DNA of 28,644 nt, from positions 1-28,644 of IMG/VR virus record IMGVR_UViG_3300046467_002804; one strand, 5' to 3'. The notes beneath the pieces are model-generated. The model did no database searches and was not told the DNA's origin. It worked only from the letters and a program-made list of their open reading frames with translations. The translations under genes and the position numbers were made by a program. The DNA is from a virus. Shown in pieces: positions 21,351 through 27,646 of the stretch (its first letter is position 1; every line of letters begins with the position of its first letter).

Positions 21351-21650
21351 ATGAAAAAAAGACAATTTGTATTTAAAAACGCGAGCGGAGTTGAGTATAA
21401 GGTAATTCTCAGGAAACCAAATTCTGCACACTTTGGCGAAGATTGCGATGGATACTGCACGAACCCAGAAGACGAATCACCTAGAATCTATATCAATCCG
21501 CACAACTCGGACCAAACAATTCTTAATACGGCAATTCACGAATTTGCTCATGCATTTTTCTGGGACAAACCAGAAACAGATGTAAAAAAATTAGCAGACG
21601 CACTAAGCAGATTCCTTTACAACGAAGAGAAATGGAGGAATACTGAATAA
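21351..21650 (+). CDS. Mini HExxH putative metallopeptidase (copy 1)
   Basis: 99 aa. H63-E-F-A-H67 in the strongly conserved NTAIHEFAHAFFWDKPE block, followed by LADALSRFLYNE; a third ligand may be E75 or E92. C32 and C36 precede the site. Preceded by a good ribosome binding site (AAAGGAG) that lies inside the ECF sigma stop region. Paralog of 26155-26460. Too small for a known peptidase clan; resembles the zincin core only. Role unknown; immunity-factor- or SprT-like cores are possible. Confidence 0.72.
   Translation: MKKRQFVFKNASGVEYKVILRKPNSAHFGEDCDGYCTNPEDESPRIYINPHNSDQTILNTAIHEFAHAFFWDKPETDVKKLADALSRFLYNEEKWRNTE
21357..21368 (+). repeat. 12-nt direct repeat, right copy
   Basis: AAAAGACAATTT, identical to 20690-20701; see the ECF sigma finding. 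Confidence 0.7.
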
Positions 21651-22504
21651 TGCCCCTCTGGTACGAGACAGGCAAGGGAATGAGAAAATTTTCCTTGGCC
21701 AAGAAAAACCTAAATACAGACGTATACATATGCGGGTCTGGTCCATCTTTAAAAAAAGTTAACCCCTTTGACTTGCAGGTCCCCGGAGTATTAACGGTTG
21801 GGTTGAACAATAGCTACCCTTACATCCGACCAGACATCTGGTTTGGAGTGGATGATCCTCACTGTTATCCTAGAAAAATCTATTTTGAGTCGTTCATGAA
21901 GATAATGAGAGGGGGCTACCAAAATAGGTCCTGTGAGGGCGTTGAGATAAGCCACCACTGTCCTAATCTTTTCTACGCGGATTGCGAATGGGCCAATTCA
22001 AATGAAATTTTCAAAAGGAAAGATGATGAGGCTATCTTCGTCTGGACTGGGTCGGTTACAGGCTTATCGCTCCATGTATTAATATGGATGGGCGCGAAAA
22101 ACATTTATTTGCTGGGGACAGATTTAAGCAATGAAAATGGAGACTACCACTACAAAGGAAAACTGTCGAAAGAAAATGCGGAATACGCCCAGAGCGCACA
22201 CGATAAAACAAACCTTTTCTATAAATGGATTACCAAGGAGAGCCCTCGTCACGGAGTAAACCTTCGTTCCTGCACCCCTGATTCAAAAATTAATCAATAC
22301 ATGGAGTATGTCCCGCTTGAGGAAGCGTTAAAGAAAAGTCAGACGAGAAGCCTAAGAGAGGGCGAGTTAATTTTTGGCTCAGAGATAGAACGAGATAGAA
22401 AAAAACAAAAGACTGCAGTCCATACGCCCCGACGCTACAGTGGCGGGTGGCACGAAACGATACAGAACAAAATGAAAAAAGAAAGCAAACCTCAGCAAGA
22501 ATGA
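21650..22504 (+). CDS. DUF115/GT42-like protein, possible nonulosonate transferase
   Basis: 284 aa. VYICGSGPSLKKVNP (25-39), a GSGPSL loop typical of DUF115/MptE-like and of GT42 sialyltransferases, then LTVGLNNSYPYIRPDIWFG with the region that binds the CMP part in GT42 (recall), and GSVTGLSLHVLIWMGAKNIY with LLGTDLSN as the second conserved strand. The Campylobacter Maf proteins, which load nonulosonic acids on flagellin, carry the same fold. The start overlaps the previous stop by 1 nt and its end overlaps a NeuA-like gene (ATGA). The C-terminus is basic and low-complexity. Other members of this fold are pterin pyrophosphokinases, so function is not settled. Confidence 0.65.
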   Translation: MPLWYETGKGMRKFSLAKKNLNTDVYICGSGPSLKKVNPFDLQVPGVLTVGLNNSYPYIRPDIWFGVDDPHCYPRKIYFESFMKIMRGGYQNRSCEGVEISHHCPNLFYADCEWANSNEIFKRKDDEAIFVWTGSVTGLSLHVLIWMGAKNIYLLGTDLSNENGDYHYKGKLSKENAEYAQSAHDKTNLFYKWITKESPRHGVNLRSCTPDSKINQYMEYVPLEEALKKSQTRSLREGELIFGSEIERDRKKQKTAVHTPRRYSGGWHETIQNKMKKESKPQQE

Positions 22505-23154
22505 AAATTTCAGCAATAATAGTGGCGAAAAAAGAAAGCAAAAGATTGCCGAATAAAAATATGCTGCCATTCGGCGACTCGACAATACTCGGTCACAAGA
22601 TTCTTCAGCTCTCCAAGTGCAAAAAAATTGACGAAGTCATAGTTGGTTCTGATTGCGAAGAAATTTTAAATTATTCAAAGGACCTTGGGGCAAAAGCAGT
22701 AGAACGCCCCGACGAATATTGTGACGAGGATATCTGCTCCGCCAACGATATGATTTGGAATATGTGCTGCCTTATTGAGACGGATGTCGTCGTGTGGGCG
22801 CACTGCACCAACCCTCTAATAAAGCCAAGAACGTACGACAACGCAGTAGGATGTTTTTTAACCCGAAGCCACCATGATTCACTTCTATCTGTAGACGTTT
22901 TACAAGAACATATCTGGAATGAAGAGCACAAGCCCCTAAACTACAATCCGTGGCAAAAAAGACACATCCTTGCTAAAGAGTTACCGAAAATGTACAAACA
23001 AAACGGAGCAATTTTTATCCAAAAACATAAGCAAATGAAAGAGAATAGATATTTTTTTGGAAAGAAGCCCTATTTATTTGTGACGCCAGAGGCAGAGTCA
23101 ATTGACATTAACACAGAAAGAGACTATAAAATATCAAAACTTTTTAAGAAATAA
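22501..23154 (+). CDS. neuA: CMP-nonulosonate (sialic-acid-like) cytidylyltransferase
   Basis: 217 aa from the ATGA start at 22501; the frame is open 18 codons further upstream, but inside the previous gene. N-terminal nucleotide-binding signature KISAIIVAKKESKRLPNKN (2-20) and MLPFGDSTILGHKI, then the late SIDINTERDYKISKL that matches the NeuA C-terminal DIDT motif with one Asp changed to Asn. Activates a 9-carbon sugar with CTP to CMP-sugar. It could also be PseF/LegF-like or KdsB-like; the RLPxKN form favours NeuA/PseF. Probable partner: the DUF115/GT42-like gene upstream. A synthase (NeuB) is not in this window. Confidence 0.82.
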   Translation: MKISAIIVAKKESKRLPNKNMLPFGDSTILGHKILQLSKCKKIDEVIVGSDCEEILNYSKDLGAKAVERPDEYCDEDICSANDMIWNMCCLIETDVVVWAHCTNPLIKPRTYDNAVGCFLTRSHHDSLLSVDVLQEHIWNEEHKPLNYNPWQKRHILAKELPKMYKQNGAIFIQKHKQMKENRYFFGKKPYLFVTPEAESIDINTERDYKISKLFKK

Positions 23155-23164
23155 TTAAAATTTT

Positions 23165-23194
23165 TTGTTAACCTTGTGGCTTGCGACATATCAT
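23165..23194 (+). promoter_or_regulatory. Candidate promoter, short leader
   Basis: TTGTTA (23165-23170), 18-nt spacer, TATCAT (23189-23194), 9 nt to the ATG at 23204. Weak -35, and a spacing to the start codon like the other promoters here. Confidence 0.45.
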
Positions 23195-23203
23195 AAGTAA
23201 ACG

Positions 23204-24169
23204 ATGAAAGCACTAACGTCATTAATCCTTGGCTTCGCTCTTACAACTTCGTTGTTCGCAGCCGAAAAAAAACAGACCACGGCAGAACATCTTCAAGATA
23301 TATCTGTGACAATTAGGTCAGAAAGCGGTTTTTCCGCGGGCGAGGGCTCGGGGGTAATCTTCACTAGGAAGGACTCTAAAGGAAACCTAGTAAATTTCGT
23401 ATGGACTGCAGCCCATGTCGTAGACAACCTTCGATCAGAAAGAAAAATTCTTGTACGAGGCACGTCAAAAACTTTGGTGGAATTTAAAGACCCAGTAATC
23501 ATCAAAGAGATTAGGCAAGATGGGCGAACAGTCGGTCGCCTCCAGATGGACGCGGAAGTATTAAAATACTCAGAAAGCGAAGATGGTCACGATCTTGCGC
23601 TACTTCGGGTTCGTAAGTTTAATTTCGTCACGGACAGTGTGGTGTTTTACTTAGAAAAAGATATTCCCCCATTGGGCACGGATCTTTTGCACGTTGGAAG
23701 TCTGCTCGGTCAATTTGGAGCGAACAGCATGACGGACGGAATTTATTCTCAGCACGGCAGAGTTATTAAAAGCTTAAACAAACGTATCTTTGATCAGACT
23801 ACCTGCACGGCCTTCCCCGGAAGTTCTGGGGGCGGAGTATACCTTAAACACGACGGTAAAGCAAGGTACGTAGGAATGTTGGTCCGAGGAGCAGGGGAAG
23901 GGTTTAATTTAATTGTACCTGTACGCAGGATGGTAGAATTTTGTGAAAAGCATAAAATCATGTGGGCGATTAATAAGGAGGAACCCATGCCAAGCGAAGA
24001 AGACTTGAAAAAAATGCCAATTGAAAATACGCCAAGGGAAGAAAAGGAAAGCGAGGAGAACGAAAAGAAGGAAGCTACTAAAAAAGAATTTCCATTCATG
24101 ATACGTAAAATTACTATTCTCCGAACGAAAGTCGAAAGAGAAATTAAACCCTTTAGAACAGGAGATTAA
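23204..24169 (+). CDS. Secreted trypsin-like serine protease (S1 family)
   Basis: 321 aa. Signal peptide at 1-20 (KALTSLILGFALTTSLFAA, cleavage likely after AA20). Catalytic triad: H71 in WTAAHVVD, D130 in GHDLALLRV, S208 in FPGSSGGGVY. SGVIF and GMLVRGAGEGFNLIVPVRR are typical of S1 chymotrypsin-like or HtrA-like domains. No PDZ domain; instead a charged Glu/Lys tail (256-321) with a second hydrophobic stretch. Likely periplasmic. Has its own promoter and terminator. A phage-borne exported serine protease may act on envelope proteins or virion components. Confidence 0.85.
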   Translation: MKALTSLILGFALTTSLFAAEKKQTTAEHLQDISVTIRSESGFSAGEGSGVIFTRKDSKGNLVNFVWTAAHVVDNLRSERKILVRGTSKTLVEFKDPVIIKEIRQDGRTVGRLQMDAEVLKYSESEDGHDLALLRVRKFNFVTDSVVFYLEKDIPPLGTDLLHVGSLLGQFGANSMTDGIYSQHGRVIKSLNKRIFDQTTCTAFPGSSGGGVYLKHDGKARYVGMLVRGAGEGFNLIVPVRRMVEFCEKHKIMWAINKEEPMPSEEDLKKMPIENTPREEKESEENEKKEATKKEFPFMIRKITILRTKVEREIKPFRTGD

Positions 24170-24192
24170 TTGAGGCAACAAGGGAGTGGGGG

Positions 24193-24232
24193 AGCGCAAC
24201 ACGCACTTTAAGTGCCTCTGTTGCGCTTTTTC
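24193..24232 (+). terminator. Rho-independent terminator
   Basis: AGCGCAACA ... TGTTGCGCT (24193-24227) encloses a smaller GCACTTTAAGTGC hairpin and is followed by a T-run to 24231. Closes the serine protease gene. Confidence 0.82.
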
Positions 24233-24233
24233 T

Positions 24234-24239
24234 GTGTAA
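24234..24239 (+). promoter_or_regulatory. GTGTAA start-proximal motif
   Basis: GTGTAA 12 nt before the ATG at 24252, just after the terminator T-run. Confidence 0.35.
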
Positions 24240-24251
24240 TAGTTTCTGGCT

Positions 24252-24530
24252 ATGAATCGCGACGAAATAGAGATTGATTTTACGGAGCAAATCAGACAAT
24301 TACGCGCCGATAAAAAAGCGGGTTATCCGCCGAAATGTAACCCCGGTTATAAAATAAGCGAAGACGGCAAAAAATGCGTAAAGATAGAGGAAGAAAAAGC
24401 TTCCCAAGAAAAAGAAAAAACCGCCCCAAAACAACACGCCCGTCGTCGCGAAAGTATAACAAACCTCGCGCGTGGCAACGGCGGGTTATGCCCAGACTGC
24501 GGGAGTAACCCTTGCCAATGCGGTTCATAA
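24252..24530 (+). CDS. Small Cys-rich hypothetical protein
   Basis: 92 aa. Charged N-terminus (MNRDEIEIDFTEQIRQLRAD), then CNPGYKISEDGKKC (29-42), a Cys pair in a short loop, an acidic middle, and a C-terminal CPDCGSNPCQCGS (80-92) with four Cys that could form a zinc knuckle. No family recognised. Lies 3 nt upstream of the next gene, so it is probably cotranscribed. Confidence 0.6.
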   Translation: MNRDEIEIDFTEQIRQLRADKKAGYPPKCNPGYKISEDGKKCVKIEEEKASQEKEKTAPKQHARRRESITNLARGNGGLCPDCGSNPCQCGS

Positions 24531-24533
24531 ATC

Positions 24534-24752
24534 ATGCCGTTACCATCACCACGCGGAGACCAGAAAAAGAAATCGTTTATTTCTGATTGCATGAGTGATC
24601 CTGAAATGATTGAGGAATTTCCAAACCAGAGACAGCGGGCAGCCGTTTGTCATTCCCAACTAAAAAGAGCGAAAAAATCTAAAGGGAGTGATGACGAGGT
24701 AGACTGGATCAACTGGGATGAGGAAGAAAATTACGATTTTATTTTGTGGTAA
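24534..24752 (+). CDS. Small phage protein with F..CM...EF..QR.AVC motif
   Basis: 72 aa. SFISDCMSDPEMIEEFPNQR followed by QRAAVCHSQ is a short motif recurring in tailed-phage proteins, either free or at the N-terminus of capsid-maturation or portal-linked proteins (recall). No function established. C-terminal part acidic with Trp (DEVDWINWDEEENYDFILW). Convergent with the gene at 24755 with only 2 nt between. Confidence 0.6.
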   Translation: MPLPSPRGDQKKKSFISDCMSDPEMIEEFPNQRQRAAVCHSQLKRAKKSKGSDDEVDWINWDEEENYDFILW

Positions 24753-24754
24753 GC

Positions 24755-25018
24755 TTATTTGGTATCGCCTTTTCTTATTATCTTTACCGCGGTTCTTCTA
24801 TCCATTATAAATCCCTCATCGTATAGATATGCTACAATGCTTTTGATTTCTTTTTCGCTTACGTCATTAAGGCCATCGTATATGTATACAACAGTCCTCA
24901 TCCAAGAACCAAAAGGGTAATGAGCCGAAGGGTCTTCTTTTATTTCTATACCTACGCCATTTAGGAATAACAATTTACTTTCATCCACGCAAGTATTTAC
25001 ACCCCTACAAGACGACAA
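24755..25018 (-). CDS. Hypothetical protein downstream of lepB
   Basis: 87 aa from the ATG at 25018, which overlaps lepB by 14 nt. A GTG at 24988 (77 aa) is also attractive, as it has a GTGTAA motif exactly 8 nt before it. Body: strand-rich N-terminus, SWMRTVVYIYDGLNDVS, then a helix EKEIKSIVAYLYDEGFIMDR. A small alpha/beta fold; no family recognised. Cotranscribed with or downstream of the signal peptidase. Confidence 0.6.
   Translation of the reverse strand: MSSCRGVNTCVDESKLLFLNGVGIEIKEDPSAHYPFGSWMRTVVYIYDGLNDVSEKEIKSIVAYLYDEGFIMDRRTAVKIIRKGDTK
24997..25002 (-). promoter_or_regulatory. GTGTAA motif before an alternative GTG start
   Basis: Minus-strand GTGTAA exactly 8 nt before the in-frame GTG at 24988, the same spacing as at 5589, 5717 and 27195. 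Confidence 0.3.
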
Positions 25019-25511
25019 GCCCCTTTATATTTCCAACTGGCAGGAACCCAAACCAAGAGCTTTCTCTGTTATCGCCAATAAGCCAAACACAGTGCACCGG
25101 AATAACAATTTTATCTTCATTTGCGAGCAGAAAATCCAGTTCATTGCCACTAAAGTCGGTGAATTTATAAATTATTTTTCTACCTTGCCCGAACGGGTCA
25201 ATAAGTTTTTTGTTATTTAAATAAATTTCACCATTTTTGATTTCTATAGTCTCTCCCGGTAAACCCATTATCCTTTTGCAGATAAGCTCGTCTTCTTCGT
25301 GGGCAATTAAAACGATATCAAACCTGTCTGGTCCCCGGTCTTTACCTAGCCATGGATTCTTTTCAATTATGATCCAATCTCCATCCTTAAAGGTTGGTTC
25401 CATGCTATCGCCGTTTATATGGGCGGTTCTGTATTTAAACCCAAAAAAAACGCAAACGACAAGCAAAATTATCGCAGTGAACCACAGGCTTCTCCTAAAG
25501 ATTTTCTTCAT
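25005..25511 (-). CDS. lepB: Type I signal peptidase (S26A)
   Basis: 168 aa. One N-terminal membrane helix (8-25) then the periplasmic domain. Box B GDSMEP at 34-39 with nucleophile S36; box D CKRIMGLPGE at 78-87 with general base K79; box E GDNRESSWFGFLP at 146-158. Cleaves Sec signal peptides. It lacks the second transmembrane helix and large insertions of E. coli LepB, so it is a short form. Divergent from the gene at 25561, with a TATAAT box 14 nt upstream and AGGA at a normal distance from the ATG. Plausible targets are the signal-peptide proteins at 17206 and 23204. Confidence 0.92.
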   Translation of the reverse strand: MKKIFRRSLWFTAIILLVVCVFFGFKYRTAHINGDSMEPTFKDGDWIIIEKNPWLGKDRGPDRFDIVLIAHEEDELICKRIMGLPGETIEIKNGEIYLNNKKLIDPFGQGRKIIYKFTDFSGNELDFLLANEDKIVIPVHCVWLIGDNRESSWFGFLPVGNIKGLVVL

Positions 25512-25525
25512 ACCCCTTGTTCCTA

Positions 25526-25531
25526 ATTATA
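25526..25531 (-). promoter_or_regulatory. -10 box for lepB
   Basis: Minus-strand TATAAT (25531-25526), 14 nt before the ATG at 25511; no clear -35. AGGA about 9 nt before the ATG may serve as ribosome binding site. Confidence 0.35.
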
Positions 25532-25542
25532 TGCTGTTTTAG

Positions 25543-25548
25543 GTGTAA
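25543..25548 (+). promoter_or_regulatory. GTGTAA start-proximal motif
   Basis: GTGTAA 12 nt before the ATG at 25561, in a GTGTAATAT context. Shares the 49-nt gap with the divergent lepB box. Confidence 0.35.
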
Positions 25549-25560
25549 TATTAAAAAAGA

Positions 25561-25827
25561 ATGAAGATCACCAAGAAAAATAAAAGCGGGCGATGGTGGG
25601 CGGGCACAAAAACGACTTGGGCCATAAGAAACGGAGATGATTGGTGGTTGGTCCCGGGCTCAGAATTCTCAGAAAAAAAGATAAATCATCTCGAAAAACC
25701 GCGAAAAAAGAAGTCTTCATCTCAAAAATCTATTTTATTAGATCGGAATTATTTAATTTTAATTATTCTTTCTTCTGTCTTGGGAGTTAGCTTGGCCCTT
25801 AATGTTCTTTATTATATTCTAAAATGA
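25561..25827 (+). CDS. C-terminally anchored membrane protein
   Basis: 88 aa. The N-terminal half is basic and Trp-rich (SGRWWAGTKTTWAIRNGDDWW), then a Lys-rich linker and a C-terminal membrane helix at about 65-87 (LILIILSSVLGVSLALNVLY). Tail-anchored topology with the N-terminus in the cytoplasm. Overlaps the next gene by 4 nt (ATGA). No family recognised. Confidence 0.65.
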   Translation: MKITKKNKSGRWWAGTKTTWAIRNGDDWWLVPGSEFSEKKINHLEKPRKKKSSSQKSILLDRNYLILIILSSVLGVSLALNVLYYILK

Positions 25828-26123
25828 ACCCTCTTCTTAGACGAAAAATTTATCAGACTAGGAGAGAAGTCGAAAAATTAGGAGGAAATACGCACGTTAA
25901 ATCAACCGGCAGCGTAAATGCAGTAATTTTTCATAATGATGAAAGGGTCGCTTTATTGTCAGTCTCGGAAAAAACAGGCCGATTTCAGGCTTATACTGTA
26001 GATGTCCATAAGTGGGTTTGGGCAGAATCTGAGGGATTTTCTAGAAATGAGATCCTTAAGAAGCTCAAAGAAGACATTTTTTTAAAAATTGAAGTGGAGG
26101 ATTTGCCAATAAGTTTATTGTAG
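25824..26123 (+). CDS. Hypothetical small protein
   Basis: 99 aa. Basic N-terminal helix (LLRRKIYQTRREVEKLGG), a beta-rich middle (VNAVIFHNDERVALLSV), and a C-terminal helix FSRNEILKKLKEDIF. Looks like a small alpha/beta domain. Translationally coupled to the membrane gene upstream by an ATGA overlap. No catalytic motif or family recognised. Confidence 0.62.
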   Translation: MNPLLRRKIYQTRREVEKLGGNTHVKSTGSVNAVIFHNDERVALLSVSEKTGRFQAYTVDVHKWVWAESEGFSRNEILKKLKEDIFLKIEVEDLPISLL

Positions 26124-26154
26124 TGTAACCTCAGATAAGGAGCGTGTTCCTAAA

Positions 26155-26460
26155 ATGCCCCGTAAAAAGATGAAAGTATCATTTAAATTTAAAAATGCTT
26201 CAGGCATTGAATATGAAGTTACTTTCAGGAAGCCGGACAGAAGACTCTGCGCAGACGGTATTTGCTCTAATCCCAAAGATGATGCGCCCAAGATACAAAT
26301 CAGCCCCTACCTCACCAAACAGAGCGAATTAAACACCTCAATTCATGAATTTGCTCATGCATTCTTCTGGGATAAGCCAGAAAGCACTGTTGCTAAATTT
26401 GCCTCGGCACTGAGCAGGTTTTTGTATAACGAATGTCGTTGGAGAAAAATTGAAAAATAA
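26155..26460 (+). CDS. Mini HExxH putative metallopeptidase (copy 2)
   Basis: 101 aa. H64-E-F-A-H68 in SIHEFAHAFFWDKPE, then ASALSRFLYNE. It shares KNASG.EY.V..RKP near the start and the whole zinc block with the 21351 protein, and a Cys pair in LCADGICSNP. The diverged termini and codon use suggest an old duplication. AAGGAG at 26137 lies 12 nt from the ATG. Function unknown. Confidence 0.72.
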   Translation: MPRKKMKVSFKFKNASGIEYEVTFRKPDRRLCADGICSNPKDDAPKIQISPYLTKQSELNTSIHEFAHAFFWDKPESTVAKFASALSRFLYNECRWRKIEK

Positions 26461-26485
26461 CCCTATATTTCAATAAGATATAGTA

Positions 26486-26671
26486 ATGGAAAACAAAAGA
26501 ATAGCCTTAGATCTTTTGGGTCAAATTATAGAAGAGGCAGAGAAAGAGAATTTGCACCGGAAATTAGAGGCTTACGAGGAGGGTGGCCTAGAGAGAACCA
26601 CAGGAGAAAGCTGGACACTTTTTCACTTAAAAGCCCTGAAAGAACTTTTGAGCAGAAAATGGGGGAGCTAA
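26486..26671 (+). CDS. 61-aa helical hypothetical protein
   Basis: Helical, charged protein: ALDLLGQIIEEAEKENLH and FHLKALKELLSRKW are amphipathic. Overlaps the next start by 13 nt. No ribosome binding site is clear. Family not recognised. Confidence 0.55.
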   Translation: MENKRIALDLLGQIIEEAEKENLHRKLEAYEEGGLERTTGESWTLFHLKALKELLSRKWGS

Positions 26672-26892
26672 AAAGGGCACCTATGGAGTTTCATGCGAGC
26701 AATGGCGAAGATTATTATGATTCTTCTCTTGTTTCAGGTAACAAAAAAGACGAGGAGTTATTAGAGAAAATACGCCAGACAATTGAAATTTTCAGCAAAA
26801 GCGGAGGCAGTCTTAAAGACCCTGAGACTAGAGAAATCTTAGCCATAATAATAGCCGAGGAAATTGAAGAGTACTACTCAGATATTCCTTAA
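26659..26892 (+). CDS. 77-aa hypothetical protein
   Basis: N-terminus polar (ELKRAPMEFHASNGEDYYDS), C-terminal part two helices (KKDEELLEKIRQTIEIF and TREILAIIIAEEIEEYY). Its last 15 nt overlap the end of the leftward gene at 26878, so the two genes are convergent with no room for a terminator. Family not recognised. Confidence 0.55.
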   Translation: MGELKRAPMEFHASNGEDYYDSSLVSGNKKDEELLEKIRQTIEIFSKSGGSLKDPETREILAIIIAEEIEEYYSDIP

Positions 26893-27195
26893 TGATTTAA
26901 TTTGGCCGAGAATACTTAAGGTGTTTTCGCATCTTATACTATCAACTTTGACTGTTCTAGGGTAGTCCAGTTTTCTGTCGATTCTTACTCCCTCTTCTGC
27001 CCACTCAGGTTGCACAAAATCATCAACAAAATCAAACCAGCCTTTTCTTTTTAATAATTTAAAATAATAGTCAATCTTTTCTTTTTCCGCCTCCAAGAGA
27101 ATGTCGTATTTTAGCTCTGTTTTTGCCATCATAGTTATGTATCTAAAATACAGCCCTTCGTTACAAGACAAGCTAGAAACAATAATCAAATTCAT
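26878..27195 (-). CDS. Hypothetical protein, convergent orientation
   Basis: 105 aa from the ATG at 27195, preferred over the ATG at 27225 because GTGTAA lies exactly 8 nt before it. Begins MNLIIVSSLSCNEGLYFRYI, a strand-helix start, followed by TELKYDILLEAEKEKIDYYF, then a Trp/Asp-rich stretch GWFDFVDDFVQPEWAEEG. The longer reading adds 10 residues. Not a signal peptide by composition. Family not recognised. Confidence 0.55.
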   Translation of the reverse strand: MNLIIVSSLSCNEGLYFRYITMMAKTELKYDILLEAEKEKIDYYFKLLKRKGWFDFVDDFVQPEWAEEGVRIDRKLDYPRTVKVDSIRCENTLSILGQIKSLRNI

Positions 27196-27203
27196 AAGAA
27201 AGA

Positions 27204-27209
27204 TTACAC
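27204..27209 (-). promoter_or_regulatory. GTGTAA start-proximal motif
   Basis: Minus-strand GTGTAA, 8 nt before the ATG at 27195 and inside the longer reading frame. Confidence 0.35.
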
Positions 27210-27218
27210 TCTTATTGC

Positions 27219-27247
27219 TTGACATAAGAGCAAGTAACTGCTACTAT
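27219..27247 (+). promoter_or_regulatory. Sigma-70-type extended -10 promoter, leaderless
   Basis: TTGACA (27219-27224), 17-nt spacer ending TGC, TACTAT (27242-27247), then 8 nt to the ATG at 27256. Close in layout to the 18957-18985 promoter. Confidence 0.75.
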
Positions 27248-27255
27248 TTGCAAAG

Positions 27256-27489
27256 ATGCACAAGATAGAAAGAACCTTGGATTTATCCGAAGGCACTCAG
27301 AACACCAGTGAAGTGACCTTTAATGTTTCAGAGACTGAGTCTCGTGAGGGAATTAAATATTCAGTAAAAGTCAATCGTGATTTATTTTTATCAAGTGTGG
27401 TTGACACTGAAAAACTGAAAGAATTTTGGGAGGGCGTAGAAAAAAAAGTTCTAGAAGATGTAGAAAAAAATGAAAAAAATAATATCTGA
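27256..27489 (+). CDS. 77-aa acidic hypothetical protein
   Basis: Strand-rich N-terminal half (IERTLDLSEGTQNTSEVTF, IKYSVKVNRDLFLSS) and a helical, acidic C-terminus (LKEFWEGVEKKVLEDVEKNEK). First gene after a near-consensus promoter. Overlaps the next gene by 20 nt in another frame. No family recognised. Confidence 0.62.
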   Translation: MHKIERTLDLSEGTQNTSEVTFNVSETESREGIKYSVKVNRDLFLSSVVDTEKLKEFWEGVEKKVLEDVEKNEKNNI

Positions 27490-27646
27490 AATCTTGGAAA
27501 AATATGCCTCCTACGGACCGGGGCAGGAGGCGGCGAACTTAACGTCCTCGACTGCGAGGGGAATGATTGCAGAAGATATCTGTGTCCTTATAAGAGAACG
27601 TTTTCATGTTTTTAGAAAAAATGAGCTTTTAAGGAGGGAAAAATGA
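27470..27646 (+). CDS. 58-aa hypothetical protein
   Basis: ATG at 27470 to TGA at 27644. Helical, with KYASYGPGQEAANLTSSTAR in the middle and a Cys in IAEDICVLIRERF. The ATG of the next gene overlaps its stop (ATGA), which supports coupled translation; AAGGAGGG near its 3' end serves the next gene. Family not recognised. Confidence 0.6.
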   Translation: MKKIISEILEKYASYGPGQEAANLTSSTARGMIAEDICVLIRERFHVFRKNELLRREK

